This document shows positions 1-5,678 of a stretch of DNA of 5,678 nucleotides, piece by piece. The notes beneath the pieces are model-generated. The model was not told the DNA's origin and made no database searches. It worked only from the letters and a program-made list of their open reading frames with translations. Each line of letters starts with the position of its first letter. Within the stretch, counting starts at the first letter, position 1. The position numbers and the translations under genes were made by a program. This DNA is from Arthrobacter sp. (GTDB taxonomy: Bacteria > Actinomycetota > Actinomycetes > Actinomycetales > Micrococcaceae): the NCBI GenBank assembly GCA_025464545.1, contig JAODMA010000111.1:1-5678 (forward strand). The letters are read 5' to 3'.

Positions 1-156
1 GGGCGGCGTACGCTGAACCACGACTGCAGGCGGCCACGGGTTGGCTCGCGCTGCTACGCCCCCAGACGGGGCGTCCGACGTCGCACCGACGCCGGAGCGA
101 TGTCACCGGCGGCCGCCGCGGGTGGTCCACGCCCTCACCGCCCGGCAAGCCGGAAA
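1..156. other. Left-edge stretch without a convincing gene
   Basis: No reading frame here looks like a real protein. The open plus-strand frames give Arg/Pro/Ala-rich translations typical of GC-rich noncoding DNA and run antisense into the DUF4190 gene. The minus-strand frames are short and lack a ribosome binding site. A perfect palindrome GGCGGCCGCC lies at 108-117. A short CCGGC/GCCGG inverted repeat with almost no loop lies around 145-153, just past the DUF4190 stop codon; it has no T-tract, so it is at most a weak terminator. The tail of a gene beyond the left edge cannot be excluded. Confidence 0.5.
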
Positions 157-780
157 CTAGACCCCGTAGCTGCTGTAAGGTGCGCTGCTGATCACTATCC
201 CAAGGATCACGATGACCAGGATCGTGAGCGCAACCCCCACATAGCCGAGCACCAGGCCCGCTATCGCCATGCCCCGGCCGGCCGGCTCCCGCGTAAGCGC
301 CATGTGCCCCAGGATGACGGCCGCGATCTGCGGTAGGAGGAAGAACCCGAACCCCACCAGTGCGGCAATGCCGCAGCAAAGGCTGGCGATGCTCAGGGCC
401 TTGGGCTCGGCGGGCACCCCGTAGTAGCCCGGCTGGCCGTAGGCGTTGTAGCTTGCGCCCTGTTGACCCGGCGGCGCGTATTGCTGGCCGTACGGCGGTT
501 GCCCGAAAGGCTGATGGCCATAGGACTGCTGGCCGAAGGGCTGCTGCGGTGCCGCGCCGAACGGTGTGCCGTAGGCGTCCCTGGGCTGGCCGTAGTCGGG
601 GGTCGGCTGTCCGTTCTGCTCGTCTGCCTGCCCGTTCGCACCGAACCCCGGCTGGCCGTAACCCGGCTCGGAACTGGAGCCGGCGGCCCGGGCCGCGCGC
701 TCAGTCCCGTACGGTGGAGTGTCCGGCGGCTGCTCACCGTACGGCGCGTCGTCCTTGCCCGAAGTCGGCTGGTCAGTCAT
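157..780 (-). CDS. DUF4190 domain membrane protein with Gly/Tyr/Gln/Pro-rich N-terminus
   Basis: The product has 207 aa and its function is unknown. Residues 1-125 are hydrophilic and low in complexity, with repeated YGQ or FGQ units (for example [41 protein letters not shown]). This part is probably disordered and cytoplasmic. Residues about 128-162 and 169-198 are two hydrophobic segments joined by a short loop containing [23 protein letters not shown], and this Gly-His-x-Ala-Leu then Arg-Gly-Met-Ala-Ile-Ala-Gly pattern is the hallmark of the DUF4190 family. No signal peptide is present. The start at 780 is supported by an AAGGGGA ribosome binding site five bases upstream. The gene is divergent from pgm. 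Actinobacteria carry many such small membrane proteins with glycine- and proline-rich tails, most of them uncharacterised. The family call is firm; no role can be assigned. Confidence 0.9.
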   Translation of the reverse strand: MTDQPTSGKDDAPYGEQPPDTPPYGTERAARAAGSSSEPGYGQPGFGANGQADEQNGQPTPDYGQPRDAYGTPFGAAPQQPFGQQSYGHQPFGQPPYGQQYAPPGQQGASYNAYGQPGYYGVPAEPKALSIASLCCGIAALVGFGFFLLPQIAAVILGHMALTREPAGRGMAIAGLVLGYVGVALTILVIVILGIVISSAPYSSYGV

Positions 781-785
781 GGAAG

Positions 786-792
786 TCCCCTT
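786..792 (-). promoter_or_regulatory. Ribosome binding site of the DUF4190 gene
   Basis: On the minus strand AAGGGGA lies five bases before the ATG at 780-778. It is a strong match to the 16S rRNA anti-Shine-Dalgarno sequence and fixes the start codon. Confidence 0.75.
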
Positions 793-808
793 TTTAGTCT
801 CTGGATCC

Positions 809-838
809 AGCCTACCGCCGCGCCGTTGCGATGGTCAG
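809..838 (-). promoter_or_regulatory. Candidate promoter of the DUF4190 gene
   Basis: On the minus strand CTGACC (838-833, four of six matches to TTGACA) is followed after 18 bp by TAGGCT (814-809, of the actinobacterial TANNNT type). Transcription would start near 802, giving a leader of about 22 nt that contains the AAGGGGA ribosome binding site. This is pattern matching only. Confidence 0.35.
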
Positions 839-898
839 GAAATTCTGCGTCACAGGGGCGTGATTCCGCGCAAATCATGTCGTGCTCCCGTCTCGTCT

Positions 899-912
899 GG
901 CATGCTAATGCC
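899..912. repeat. Perfect inverted repeat touching the pgm start codon
   Basis: GGCAT, the spacer GCTA, and ATGCC form a 5-bp stem with a 4-base loop that ends directly before the pgm ATG at 913. The place where a ribosome binding site would be expected is filled by this hairpin, and no purine-rich Shine-Dalgarno sequence is seen. It may be a weak translational element, an operator half-site pair, or chance. Confidence 0.4.
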
Positions 913-2562
913 ATGGCTAGCCGCGCGGGCACAGTTGCCCAACCCCAAGACCTTGTTGACCTCACTGCGCTTTTGGATGCGTACTACGACGTTTCGCCGG
1001 ATTTAGGTGACCCCGGGCAACGCGTAGCCTTCGGCACCTCCGGGCACCGCGGCTCCAGCCTGAAGGCATCCTTCAACGAGCCACACATCCTGGCCATCAC
1101 CCAGGCCATTGTGGAGTACCGGGACGGCCAGGGCATCACCGGGCCCCTCTATCTGGCCAAGGACACCCACGCACTGAGCGAGCCGGCGCAGAACTCCGCC
1201 TTGGAAGTGCTCGCGGCGAACGGCGTCAACGTGCTGATCGACGCCCGCCACGGGTACACGCCCACCCCGGCGCTGAGCCACGCCATCCTCAGCCACAACA
1301 ACAACTCCCCTGCCGGGGCGCCGCAGGCTGACGGCATCGTCGTGACACCCAGCCACAACCCGCCCGGCGACGGCGGCTTCAAATACAACCCCCCGCACGG
1401 CGGGCCTGCGGACTCGGATGCCACCGGCTGGATCGCCAACCGCGCCAATGAACTGCTGGAGAACGGTTTGCGCGGCGTCAAGCGGATCCCGATCGCCGAC
1501 GCCCTCAGCGCCGGCACCACGGGCAAGTTCGACTTCCTCAGCAGCTACGTGGACGACCTGCCCTCGGTGCTGGACCTTAATGCGATCCGCGAGGCCGGCG
1601 TCCGGATCGGCGCCGACCCGATGGGTGGCGCGTCCGTGGACTACTGGGGCGAGATCGGCGAGCGCCACCACCTGAACCTCACCGTGGTCAACCCGACTGT
1701 CGACCCGCAGTGGGCTTTCATGACGCTGGACTGGGACGAGAAGATCCGGATGGACTGCTCGTCGCCGTCGGCGATGGCGTCGCTGATCAACCGCATGTCC
1801 GAAGGAGCGACGTTCGACGTCGCCACCGGAAACGACGCCGACGCCGACCGGCACGGCATCGTGACACCTGACGGCGGCCTGATGAACCCCAACCACTACC
1901 TTGCCGTTGCCATCGACTACCTCTACCGCCACCGCACCGGCTGGAATCCGCAGTCCGTGATCGGCAAGACACTGGTCTCCTCCTCCATCATCGACCGGGT
2001 GGCCGACAGCCTGGGCCGCAAGCTCGTTGAAGTCCCCGTGGGCTTCAAATGGTTCGTTCCGGGCCTGCTGTCCGGCGAGGGAGCCTTCGGCGGCGAGGAA
2101 TCGGCGGGTGCTTCCTTTAACAAGTTGGACGGCAGCGTGTGGACCACGGACAAGGACGGCATCCTGCTGGCATTGCTGGCCTCGGAGATCACCGCCGTGA
2201 CCGGCAAGTCGCCGTCGCAGCTCTACAAAGGCCTCACCGACCAGTTCGGCGACCCCGTCTATGCACGGATCGACGCGGCGGCCAGCCGCGAGCAGAAGGC
2301 AGCGCTTGGCAAGTTGTCCCCTTCGGATGTCACGGCTACGGAACTGGCCGGGGAGACCATCACCGCCAAGCTGACCGAAGCACCCGGCAACGGCGCGGCG
2401 ATCGGCGGCCTCAAGGTGGTCACCGAGAACGCGTGGTTCGCGGCCCGGCCTTCCGGCACCGAGGACGTCTACAAGATCTATGCCGAGTCCTTCAAAGGCG
2501 CCGAGCATCTCAAGCAGGTCCAGGCCGAGGCCAAGGCTCTGGTCGACGGCGTCATCTCCTAG
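913..2562 (+). CDS. pgm: Phosphoglucomutase (alpha-D-glucose phosphate-specific)
   Basis: This cytoplasmic enzyme interconverts glucose-1-phosphate and glucose-6-phosphate through a phosphoserine and glucose-1,6-bisphosphate, feeding glycogen, trehalose and UDP-glucose pathways. The 549-aa product matches the bacterial Pgm type of the alpha-D-phosphohexomutase superfamily (E. coli Pgm is about 546 aa). All signature motifs are present: GTSGHRG at 41-47; the catalytic phosphoserine loop TPSHNP at 145-150 (Ser147); the Mg2+ loop [10 protein letters not shown] at 306-315 (Asp308, Asp310, Asp312); the substrate loops GFKW at 377-380 and GGEESAG at 393-399; and the phosphate-binding RPSGTED at 512-518. 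The start at 913 is chosen because MASRAG followed by the [15 protein letters not shown] region aligns with the N-terminus of E. coli Pgm. The frame stays open far upstream, and an alternative ATG at 877 would add 12 residues. Neither start has a clear Shine-Dalgarno sequence. The gene appears to be monocistronic, since its 3' neighbour is convergent. Confidence 0.97.
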   Translation: MASRAGTVAQPQDLVDLTALLDAYYDVSPDLGDPGQRVAFGTSGHRGSSLKASFNEPHILAITQAIVEYRDGQGITGPLYLAKDTHALSEPAQNSALEVLAANGVNVLIDARHGYTPTPALSHAILSHNNNSPAGAPQADGIVVTPSHNPPGDGGFKYNPPHGGPADSDATGWIANRANELLENGLRGVKRIPIADALSAGTTGKFDFLSSYVDDLPSVLDLNAIREAGVRIGADPMGGASVDYWGEIGERHHLNLTVVNPTVDPQWAFMTLDWDEKIRMDCSSPSAMASLINRMSEGATFDVATGNDADADRHGIVTPDGGLMNPNHYLAVAIDYLYRHRTGWNPQSVIGKTLVSSSIIDRVADSLGRKLVEVPVGFKWFVPGLLSGEGAFGGEESAGASFNKLDGSVWTTDKDGILLALLASEITAVTGKSPSQLYKGLTDQFGDPVYARIDAAASREQKAALGKLSPSDVTATELAGETITAKLTEAPGNGAAIGGLKVVTENAWFAARPSGTEDVYKIYAESFKGAEHLKQVQAEAKALVDGVIS

Positions 2563-2565
2563 CGC

Positions 2566-3729
2566 TCAGGCGGGCTTTTCCTCAAGTTGGCTGGCCAGCA
2601 CCGAGCGGTCCCTGCCCAGCGATTTCGCCTTGTAGAGTGCCGCGTCGGCTGCGGCCACCATCTTCGGGAGTTCGACCCGCCCGTGGCCGGTGGCCGCGAT
2701 ACCGTAGCTCACCGTCGGGAGGCGCGGGACCGCGGTCGACTGCCACGCCTCCAGGCGGCGGCTGATCTCCGCCGCAATGTCGCTGGCCACCTCCGGGGTG
2801 ACTCCGGGAAGCAGCAGGATGAATTCCTCGCCGCCGTAGCGGCCCACAAGGTCCGTGGCACGGACCGTGGCCCGGCAGGCGTCCGCGAATGCCTGGAGTG
2901 CCGTGTCGCCGGCGGAATGGCCGAACTCGTCATTGATGGCCTTGAAGTGGTCCAGGTCCGCCAGGACCAGGGAGCCGGTGGTCCGGACCCGGTTGAGGCG
3001 GTGGAGTTCGTGCTCGGCGAGCTCCAGGAACGCCGCCCGGTTCAACAGCCCGGTCAGGCCATCGAAGGTCGCCCTCGCCCGCAAATCCTGGTTCAGCTGC
3101 TCGTTACTGAGCTCGGCCATGGTAAAAGACGCCACGACCAGAATGACGGCGGAGAACAGGGTCGTGGTGACCGATCCGAACACCGAGAGGAACACCGGTC
3201 CCTCGGGTCCGTCCGCCAGGAAGGCGACGAGCCGTGCCAGGTAGAAAACCGACAGAATGCCTGATCCGAAGGCGAGGGTCCGGTGCACGCGGGAAAAATT
3301 GCGGTCGAGCAGGAAGAGCTCCCGGCACGCCAGTCCGATTAAGACGCTCATTGATGCCAGATAGAACGGGCCACCTGCCCAGATGTTGGTGGCCGGCCGG
3401 TCCAGTACGGAGGCCACGGCGGTGATGGCAGGGGCGACCACGAGAAGCCACGGATTGGGCACCGCGGTCCGCAGCGAACGGGCGCCGGCCCAGATACTGG
3501 CCGCGCCTGCCACCAGAAGCACGTTTCCGGTGGGGTTGGCCCACACCTGATGGACCGTGCCGTCAAAGAGGTACGCTGCATTGCCGGCCAGGAACAGGAA
3601 CAGGGCCATGCACCACCAGCCGCTGTAGGCGGAACGGGTCCGGCGGAACGTGATGAAGTAAAAAAGCAGAAGCAGAGTCAAGTCGACCACCGCTAAAGCG
3701 ACCCGCAAGGTTGCGGTGTCAAGCATCAT
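2566..3729 (-). CDS. Membrane-bound GGDEF-domain diguanylate cyclase
   Basis: The product (387 aa) is predicted to make c-di-GMP from two GTP at the inner face of the membrane. Residues 1-205 hold about seven hydrophobic helices (near 7-28, 38-57, 67-84, 92-109, 117-139, 152-172 and 179-205) with short loops. I do not recognise this as a named sensor module. A short linker near 206-220 leads to a complete GGDEF domain: DGLTGLLNR at 223-231, the metal-binding ADLDHFKAINDEFGH stretch from about 257, and the active-site variant GGEEF at 299-303, which is normally catalytically competent. Arg290-x-x-Asp293 lies five residues before it, matching the product-inhibition I-site. There is no EAL or HD-GYP domain. 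The start is ATG at 3729, followed directly by a second ATG at 3726, with a GGGGGG ribosome binding site seven bases upstream. Extension of the frame to 4092 gives only Arg/Pro-rich sequence and is rejected. The stop lies 3 bp from the pgm stop. Confidence 0.93.
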   Translation of the reverse strand: MMLDTATLRVALAVVDLTLLLLFYFITFRRTRSAYSGWWCMALFLFLAGNAAYLFDGTVHQVWANPTGNVLLVAGAASIWAGARSLRTAVPNPWLLVVAPAITAVASVLDRPATNIWAGGPFYLASMSVLIGLACRELFLLDRNFSRVHRTLAFGSGILSVFYLARLVAFLADGPEGPVFLSVFGSVTTTLFSAVILVVASFTMAELSNEQLNQDLRARATFDGLTGLLNRAAFLELAEHELHRLNRVRTTGSLVLADLDHFKAINDEFGHSAGDTALQAFADACRATVRATDLVGRYGGEEFILLLPGVTPEVASDIAAEISRRLEAWQSTAVPRLPTVSYGIAATGHGRVELPKMVAAADAALYKAKSLGRDRSVLASQLEEKPA

Positions 3730-3736
3730 GTTGTGG

Positions 3737-3742
3737 CCCCCC
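3737..3742 (-). promoter_or_regulatory. Ribosome binding site of the GGDEF gene
   Basis: The minus strand carries a run of six G bases seven bases before the ATG at 3729. This G-rich site suits the actinobacterial anti-Shine-Dalgarno sequence and favours the 387-aa start over the long upstream extension. Confidence 0.55.
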
Positions 3743-3751
3743 AGTCCGCAC

Positions 3752-3757
3752 CTTATA
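3752..3757 (-). promoter_or_regulatory. Candidate -10 element of the GGDEF gene promoter
   Basis: TATAAG on the minus strand matches the TATAAT consensus at five of six bases and stands out in this GC-rich DNA. The implied transcription start near 3745 leaves a leader of about 16 nt that includes the G-rich ribosome binding site. No good -35 hexamer is found at 16-18 bp, so an activator or an alternative sigma factor is possible. Confidence 0.4.
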
Positions 3758-4017
3758 GCCCGAAACTTCTGGTCGCAGCGTCGCGTGACCTTAGTATCGC
3801 ACCCCCGGAAGGATTCCCCGGCGCATGTTCGATATGACTCGCCTTCGCCACAACGGCTTCGCCGCCGCGCGCATCGCCCCGGGCGGTCCAGCCAAGAACC
3901 GGAACCTGGCCGTCCGGAAAGGGACGACCGCGGCCCTGTGCCGTGGAGGCGCCTGCGGACTAGACTGGAGATGGCCCCGGATGCGGCCGTGCGCTCACCC
4001 GCAGAATTGCGTCCCGA

Positions 4018-4087
4018 GTGCCTCCGGCCTGTCCCCCATGGTGCCGGAGGCACCTCCGCGTCTGCCAGTGCCGGAGGCACCTCCGCG
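4018..4087. repeat. Tandem hairpin repeat, two direct copies plus one inverted part-copy
   Basis: A 20-bp unit beginning GTGCCGGAGGCACC occurs identically at 4041-4060 and 4068-4087 (period 27 bp). Each unit is self-complementary: GGTGCC-GGA-GGCACC at 4040-4054 forms a 6-bp stem, the second copy forms a 5-bp stem, and CGGAGG/CCTCCG gives an overlapping alternative fold. The reverse complement of the core, GTGCCTCCGG, occurs at 4018-4027. The block starts 17 bp past the stop codon of the minus-strand reductase gene, so it may act as a terminator or mRNA 3'-end stabiliser. There is no T-tract. It may instead be a REP-like dispersed palindrome. Confidence 0.75.
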
Positions 4088-4104
4088 ACCATGGTCCCGA
4101 GCCG

Positions 4105-4710
4105 TCAGACCGTGCGGACGACGTCCTCGTAGGCGAATTTCGGCTTCGCCACACCCCACGCGTCCTCGGCCGGCTGGCCGATATTCACCACCAGGAAGCT
4201 CTTCTGGCCGCCCCCAGGGAAGAACGCCGCGTCGATCTTGGCGAAGTCCGCACCCGTCATGGGCCCGGCCGAGAAGCCGAGCGAGCGGACCGCCAGGATG
4301 AAGTAGCCGGCCTGCAGGTGGGCGTTGTTGTTGCCGGTGGCCGCCGCGAGGTCCGGGGAGGCGTCGTACATGGCCTTCGGGGCGTTGTAGCCGGGCAGGA
4401 AGGTGTCCCACTGCTCCTGCCATGAGGTGTCGTAACTGAGGATCGCGACGAGGGGCGCCGACGCGGTCTTGGCCCGGTTGCCGTTGGCCAAGGCATCAAC
4501 CAGGGTGGCGCGGGCCTCGGCGGAGCGGACATACGTCACGCGCAACGGCTGAGAGTTAAAGGCGGTCGGGCCAAACTTCGTCAGCTCGTAGATGGCGCGG
4601 GCCTGTGCATCGGTGACCTCGCCGGTAAAGGCGTTGGCCGTGCGGGCCTCGGCAAAGATGGCGTCCACCGCGGCGGCGTCGATTACTGCTTCATCATGGG
4701 CGATCGTCAT
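4105..4710 (-). CDS. Nitroreductase-family flavin reductase, RutE/HadB (malonic semialdehyde reductase-like) type
   Basis: The 201-aa product belongs to the FMN-dependent nitroreductase superfamily and resembles E. coli RutE (196 aa), which reduces malonic semialdehyde to 3-hydroxypropionate in uracil breakdown. Similarity runs the full length: the N-terminal EARTANAF (Arg23) for FMN phosphate contact; GPTAFNSQPLR at 47-57 in the place of RutE's GPTSANCSPAR; the GNNNAHLQAGYFILAVRSLG region from 126; AGPMTG near 148-153 (RutE has TGPMSG); DAAFF; and KSFLVVNIG at 170-178. The start at 4710 is backed by an AAAGGGA ribosome binding site about five bases upstream. An in-frame ATG at 4767 has no such site. 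The enzyme should be cytoplasmic and NAD(P)H-dependent. Divergence from a uracil permease gene supports a pyrimidine role, but other members of this subfamily reduce quinones or nitro compounds, so the substrate is inferred. Confidence 0.9.
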   Translation of the reverse strand: MTIAHDEAVIDAAAVDAIFAEARTANAFTGEVTDAQARAIYELTKFGPTAFNSQPLRVTYVRSAEARATLVDALANGNRAKTASAPLVAILSYDTSWQEQWDTFLPGYNAPKAMYDASPDLAAATGNNNAHLQAGYFILAVRSLGFSAGPMTGADFAKIDAAFFPGGGQKSFLVVNIGQPAEDAWGVAKPKFAYEDVVRTV

Positions 4711-4765
4711 TCTCGTCCCTTTCGCTTGCCGGCCCGGCTTGGGCGGCCGGGTTTCTGTCCTGTCC

Positions 4766-4794
4766 ATAGTTGCAACTTCAACTGATGCTGTCTG
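4766..4794 (-). promoter_or_regulatory. Candidate promoter of the reductase gene
   Basis: On the minus strand CAGACA (4794-4789, four of six to TTGACA) is followed after exactly 17 bp by AACTAT (4771-4766, three of six to TATAAT). Transcription would begin near 4759, about 48 nt before the start codon. The match is modest. Its main support is that the palindromic site at 4768-4783 sits over the spacer and -10 element, as expected for a repressed promoter. Confidence 0.3.
4768..4783. promoter_or_regulatory. Palindromic operator candidate (MarR-like spacing)
   Basis: AGTTG and CAACT form an inverted repeat around six bases. The left 10 bp, AGTTGCAACT, is itself a perfect palindrome. AT-rich inverted repeats of 16-18 bp of this kind are typical of MarR-family repressors, which often control flavin reductase genes. 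The site is in the divergent spacer, 57 bp from the reductase start and about 140 bp from the permease start. No regulator gene is in the window, so the regulator is unknown. Confidence 0.45.
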
Positions 4795-4821
4795 CTTCCC
4801 GTGGCCCCCGTGACGGCCCGC

Positions 4822-4862
4822 ACACCGGCGCATCCGCCGAAGCCTGCCGGAAACACCGGCGC
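4822..4862. repeat. Pair of 10-bp direct repeats in the divergent spacer
   Basis: ACACCGGCGC occurs at 4822-4831 and again at 4853-4862, 31 bp apart, close to three helical turns. The second copy ends just before the possible -10 element of the permease gene. It could be a binding site pair for an activator, but 10-bp repeats are not rare in GC-rich DNA. Confidence 0.3.
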
Positions 4863-4864
4863 GG

Positions 4865-4870
4865 TAAAGT
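4865..4870 (+). promoter_or_regulatory. Candidate -10 element of the permease gene
   Basis: TAAAGT fits the TANNNT pattern and is the most AT-rich hexamer upstream of the permease gene. The implied start near 4877 gives a leader of about 47 nt. No good -35 hexamer is found at the usual distance. Confidence 0.25.
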
Positions 4871-4909
4871 TGCTCCGGAAGATTTCTCCCGCCCCGCCAC
4901 ACATTCTCT

Positions 4910-4915
4910 GAAAGG
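4910..4915 (+). promoter_or_regulatory. Ribosome binding site of the permease gene
   Basis: GAAAGG lies eight bases before the ATG at 4924 and supports that start over the second in-frame ATG at 4930. Confidence 0.6.
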
Positions 4916-4923
4916 CTCAGGCA

Positions 4924-5678
4924 ATGAGCATGCTCGGTACCAAATGGAAGCTCCACGGCAACGGCAGGTCCATCCGCCCGGGCGAGGTAGTCAAGCCCGA
5001 TGAGCGGCTCGCCTGGCCCCTGACCATCGGCGTCGGCATGCAGCACGTCGTTGCCATGTTTGGCGCCACCTTCCTGGTTCCGATCATCACGGGCATGCCG
5101 CCGGCCACCACGCTGTTCTTCTCGGGCATCGGCACGTTGCTCTTCCTCGTCATCACCAAAGGCCAGGTACCCAGCTACCTCGGCTCAAGCTTCGCCTTCA
5201 TCGCCCCGATCATGGCCTCGCAGCAGCAGTATGGCGTTGCGGGAGCCCTCGGCGGCGTGGTGCTGGCCGGCGTCGGCCTTGCCATCATTGGCGCCGTCGT
5301 GCAGAAATTCGGGGCGGGTTGGATCAACCGTCTGATGCCGCCGATCGTCACCGGTGCCATTGTCGCGCTGATCGGCCTCAACCTCGCACCTGCGGCGAAG
5401 AACAACTTCGACGCCGCCCCGATCACCGCCCTCATCACGCTGGCCACCATCATTCTGGTCAGCGTGGCGTTCCGCGGGATCCTGGGCCGGCTGAGCATCC
5501 TCGTCGGCGTCGTGGTGGGCTATGTTGTGGCGATGATCCGCGGCGAGGTCGACTACTCCAAGATGGACAGCGCCGCCTGGATCGGCCTGCCGTATTTCCA
5601 GGCCCCGGAGTTCCACTTGGGCGTCGTCGGCCTGTTCGTGCCGGTGGTCCTTGTGCTGGTCGCCGAGAACATCGGCCA
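4924..5678 (+). CDS. UraA-type uracil permease (NCS2 family), 3' end cut by the window edge
   Basis: The 251 residues seen are the N-terminal part of a nucleobase:proton symporter of the NCS2 family (full proteins are about 430 aa). The frame is open to the right edge. After a short basic cytoplasmic N-terminus (1-30), hydrophobic helices follow. GMQHVVAMFGATFLVP at 38-53 and PSYLGSSFAFIAP at 83-95 are close to the E. coli UraA signatures, and the SSFAFI half-helix is part of the substrate site. VAENIG at 246-251 corresponds to the helix-8 AEHIGH motif of UraA, so Glu248 is the likely uracil-binding glutamate (Glu241 in UraA). These features favour uracil over xanthine, but specificity is inferred. 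The start at 4924 has a GAAAGG ribosome binding site. The gene is divergent from the RutE-like reductase gene and may share its control region. Confidence 0.93.
   Translation, partial: MSMLGTKWKLHGNGRSIRPGEVVKPDERLAWPLTIGVGMQHVVAMFGATFLVPIITGMPPATTLFFSGIGTLLFLVITKGQVPSYLGSSFAFIAPIMASQQQYGVAGALGGVVLAGVGLAIIGAVVQKFGAGWINRLMPPIVTGAIVALIGLNLAPAAKNNFDAAPITALITLATIILVSVAFRGILGRLSILVGVVVGYVVAMIRGEVDYSKMDSAAWIGLPYFQAPEFHLGVVGLFVPVVLVLVAENIG

Larger units (their letters stand above)
3730..4104. other. Intergenic stretch between the GGDEF gene and the reductase gene
   Basis: About 375 bp carry no convincing gene. The first 30 bp hold the GGDEF gene's ribosome binding site and a possible -10 element. 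The end nearest the reductase stop codon (4018-4087) holds a tandem hairpin repeat, described separately. TAGACT at 3961-3966 resembles a plus-strand -10 element. It precedes a 53-codon frame (3971-4132) that runs antisense over the repeat and the reductase 3' end; I do not accept that frame as a gene. The remaining sequence (about 3760-3960) shows no RNA gene or other element that I recognise. Confidence 0.6.

Noticed and set aside
108..117. GGCGGCCGCC palindrome as a terminator
   Set aside because: It is only 10 bp, has no loop and no T-tract, and is expected by chance in GC-rich DNA.
463..912. Upstream extension of the pgm frame
   Set aside because: It is antisense to the DUF4190 gene, Arg/Val/Leu-rich, and absent from known Pgm proteins. 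The conserved N-terminus begins at 913.
1003..2508. 501-codon minus-strand open frame inside pgm
   Set aside because: It lies fully antisense to a gene with all Pgm motifs. Its Arg/Gly/Val/His-rich translation shows no domain and is what the complement of GC-rich codons produces.
2587..3264. 225-codon plus-strand frame inside the GGDEF gene
   Set aside because: It is antisense to the conserved cyclase domain, with an Arg/Gln/Val/Gly-rich translation and no recognisable motif.
3803..3819. Imperfect inverted repeat CCGGAAGGATTCCCCGG as an operator
   Set aside because: The symmetry needs a bulge, and its distance from the -10 candidate is not informative.
3730..4092. N-terminal extension of the GGDEF protein, with AEVPPA repeats
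   Set aside because: It is rich in Arg, Ser, Gly and Pro, runs through the hairpin repeat (which creates the AEVPPA repetition), and is made unnecessary by the G-rich ribosome binding site at the start at 3729.
3971..4132. 53-codon plus-strand frame after TAGACTGGAG
   Set aside because: Its GGAG abuts the ATG without spacing, the translation is low complexity because it reads through the hairpin repeat, and it overlaps the reductase 3' end antisense.
4711..5046. Upstream extension of the reductase frame
   Set aside because: The added residues have no counterpart in RutE and include the antisense of the permease gene. The AAAGGGA site fixes the start at 4710.
5185..5616. Minus-strand frames inside the permease gene
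   Set aside because: They are antisense to a clear transporter gene. The Asp/His/Gly-rich translation is the usual mirror of hydrophobic helix codons.

Overview
The window reads as ordinary chromosomal DNA from a high-GC actinobacterium. The GC- and C-ending codons, the G-rich Shine-Dalgarno sequences, the DUF4190 protein with a Gly/Tyr/Gln/Pro-rich tail and the general gene style suggest a member of the Micrococcaceae (Arthrobacter or Pseudarthrobacter type). That placement is inferred from style, not from a marker gene. Five protein genes are supported. No RNA gene, IS element, phage gene, CRISPR array or defence system is visible.

Left part (1-912): about 156 bp with no convincing gene, then a minus-strand gene for a small two-helix membrane protein (DUF4190) with a long disordered N-terminus. 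A 132-bp divergent spacer separates it from the next gene.

Middle (913-3729): a complete plus-strand phosphoglucomutase gene (pgm, 549 aa) converges on a minus-strand diguanylate cyclase gene (387 aa, about seven membrane helices plus a GGEEF domain). The two stop codons are only 3 bp apart. Pgm interconverts glucose-1-phosphate and glucose-6-phosphate, linking glycogen and cell-envelope sugar nucleotides to glycolysis. The cyclase makes the second messenger c-di-GMP.

Right part (3730-5678): a 375-bp intergenic stretch contains a tandem hairpin repeat next to the 3' end of a minus-strand flavin reductase gene of the RutE/HadB nitroreductase family. Divergent from it, across a 213-bp spacer, a UraA-type uracil permease gene runs off the right edge. 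In Escherichia coli, RutE and the uracil permease RutG belong to the same pyrimidine-degradation operon, so this pair may be a small pyrimidine-use locus. The spacer holds a palindromic site shaped like a MarR-family operator, lying inside a possible promoter of the reductase gene.

No strong candidate for an undescribed system was found. The items most worth checking are the divergent reductase/permease control region and the tandem hairpin repeat.
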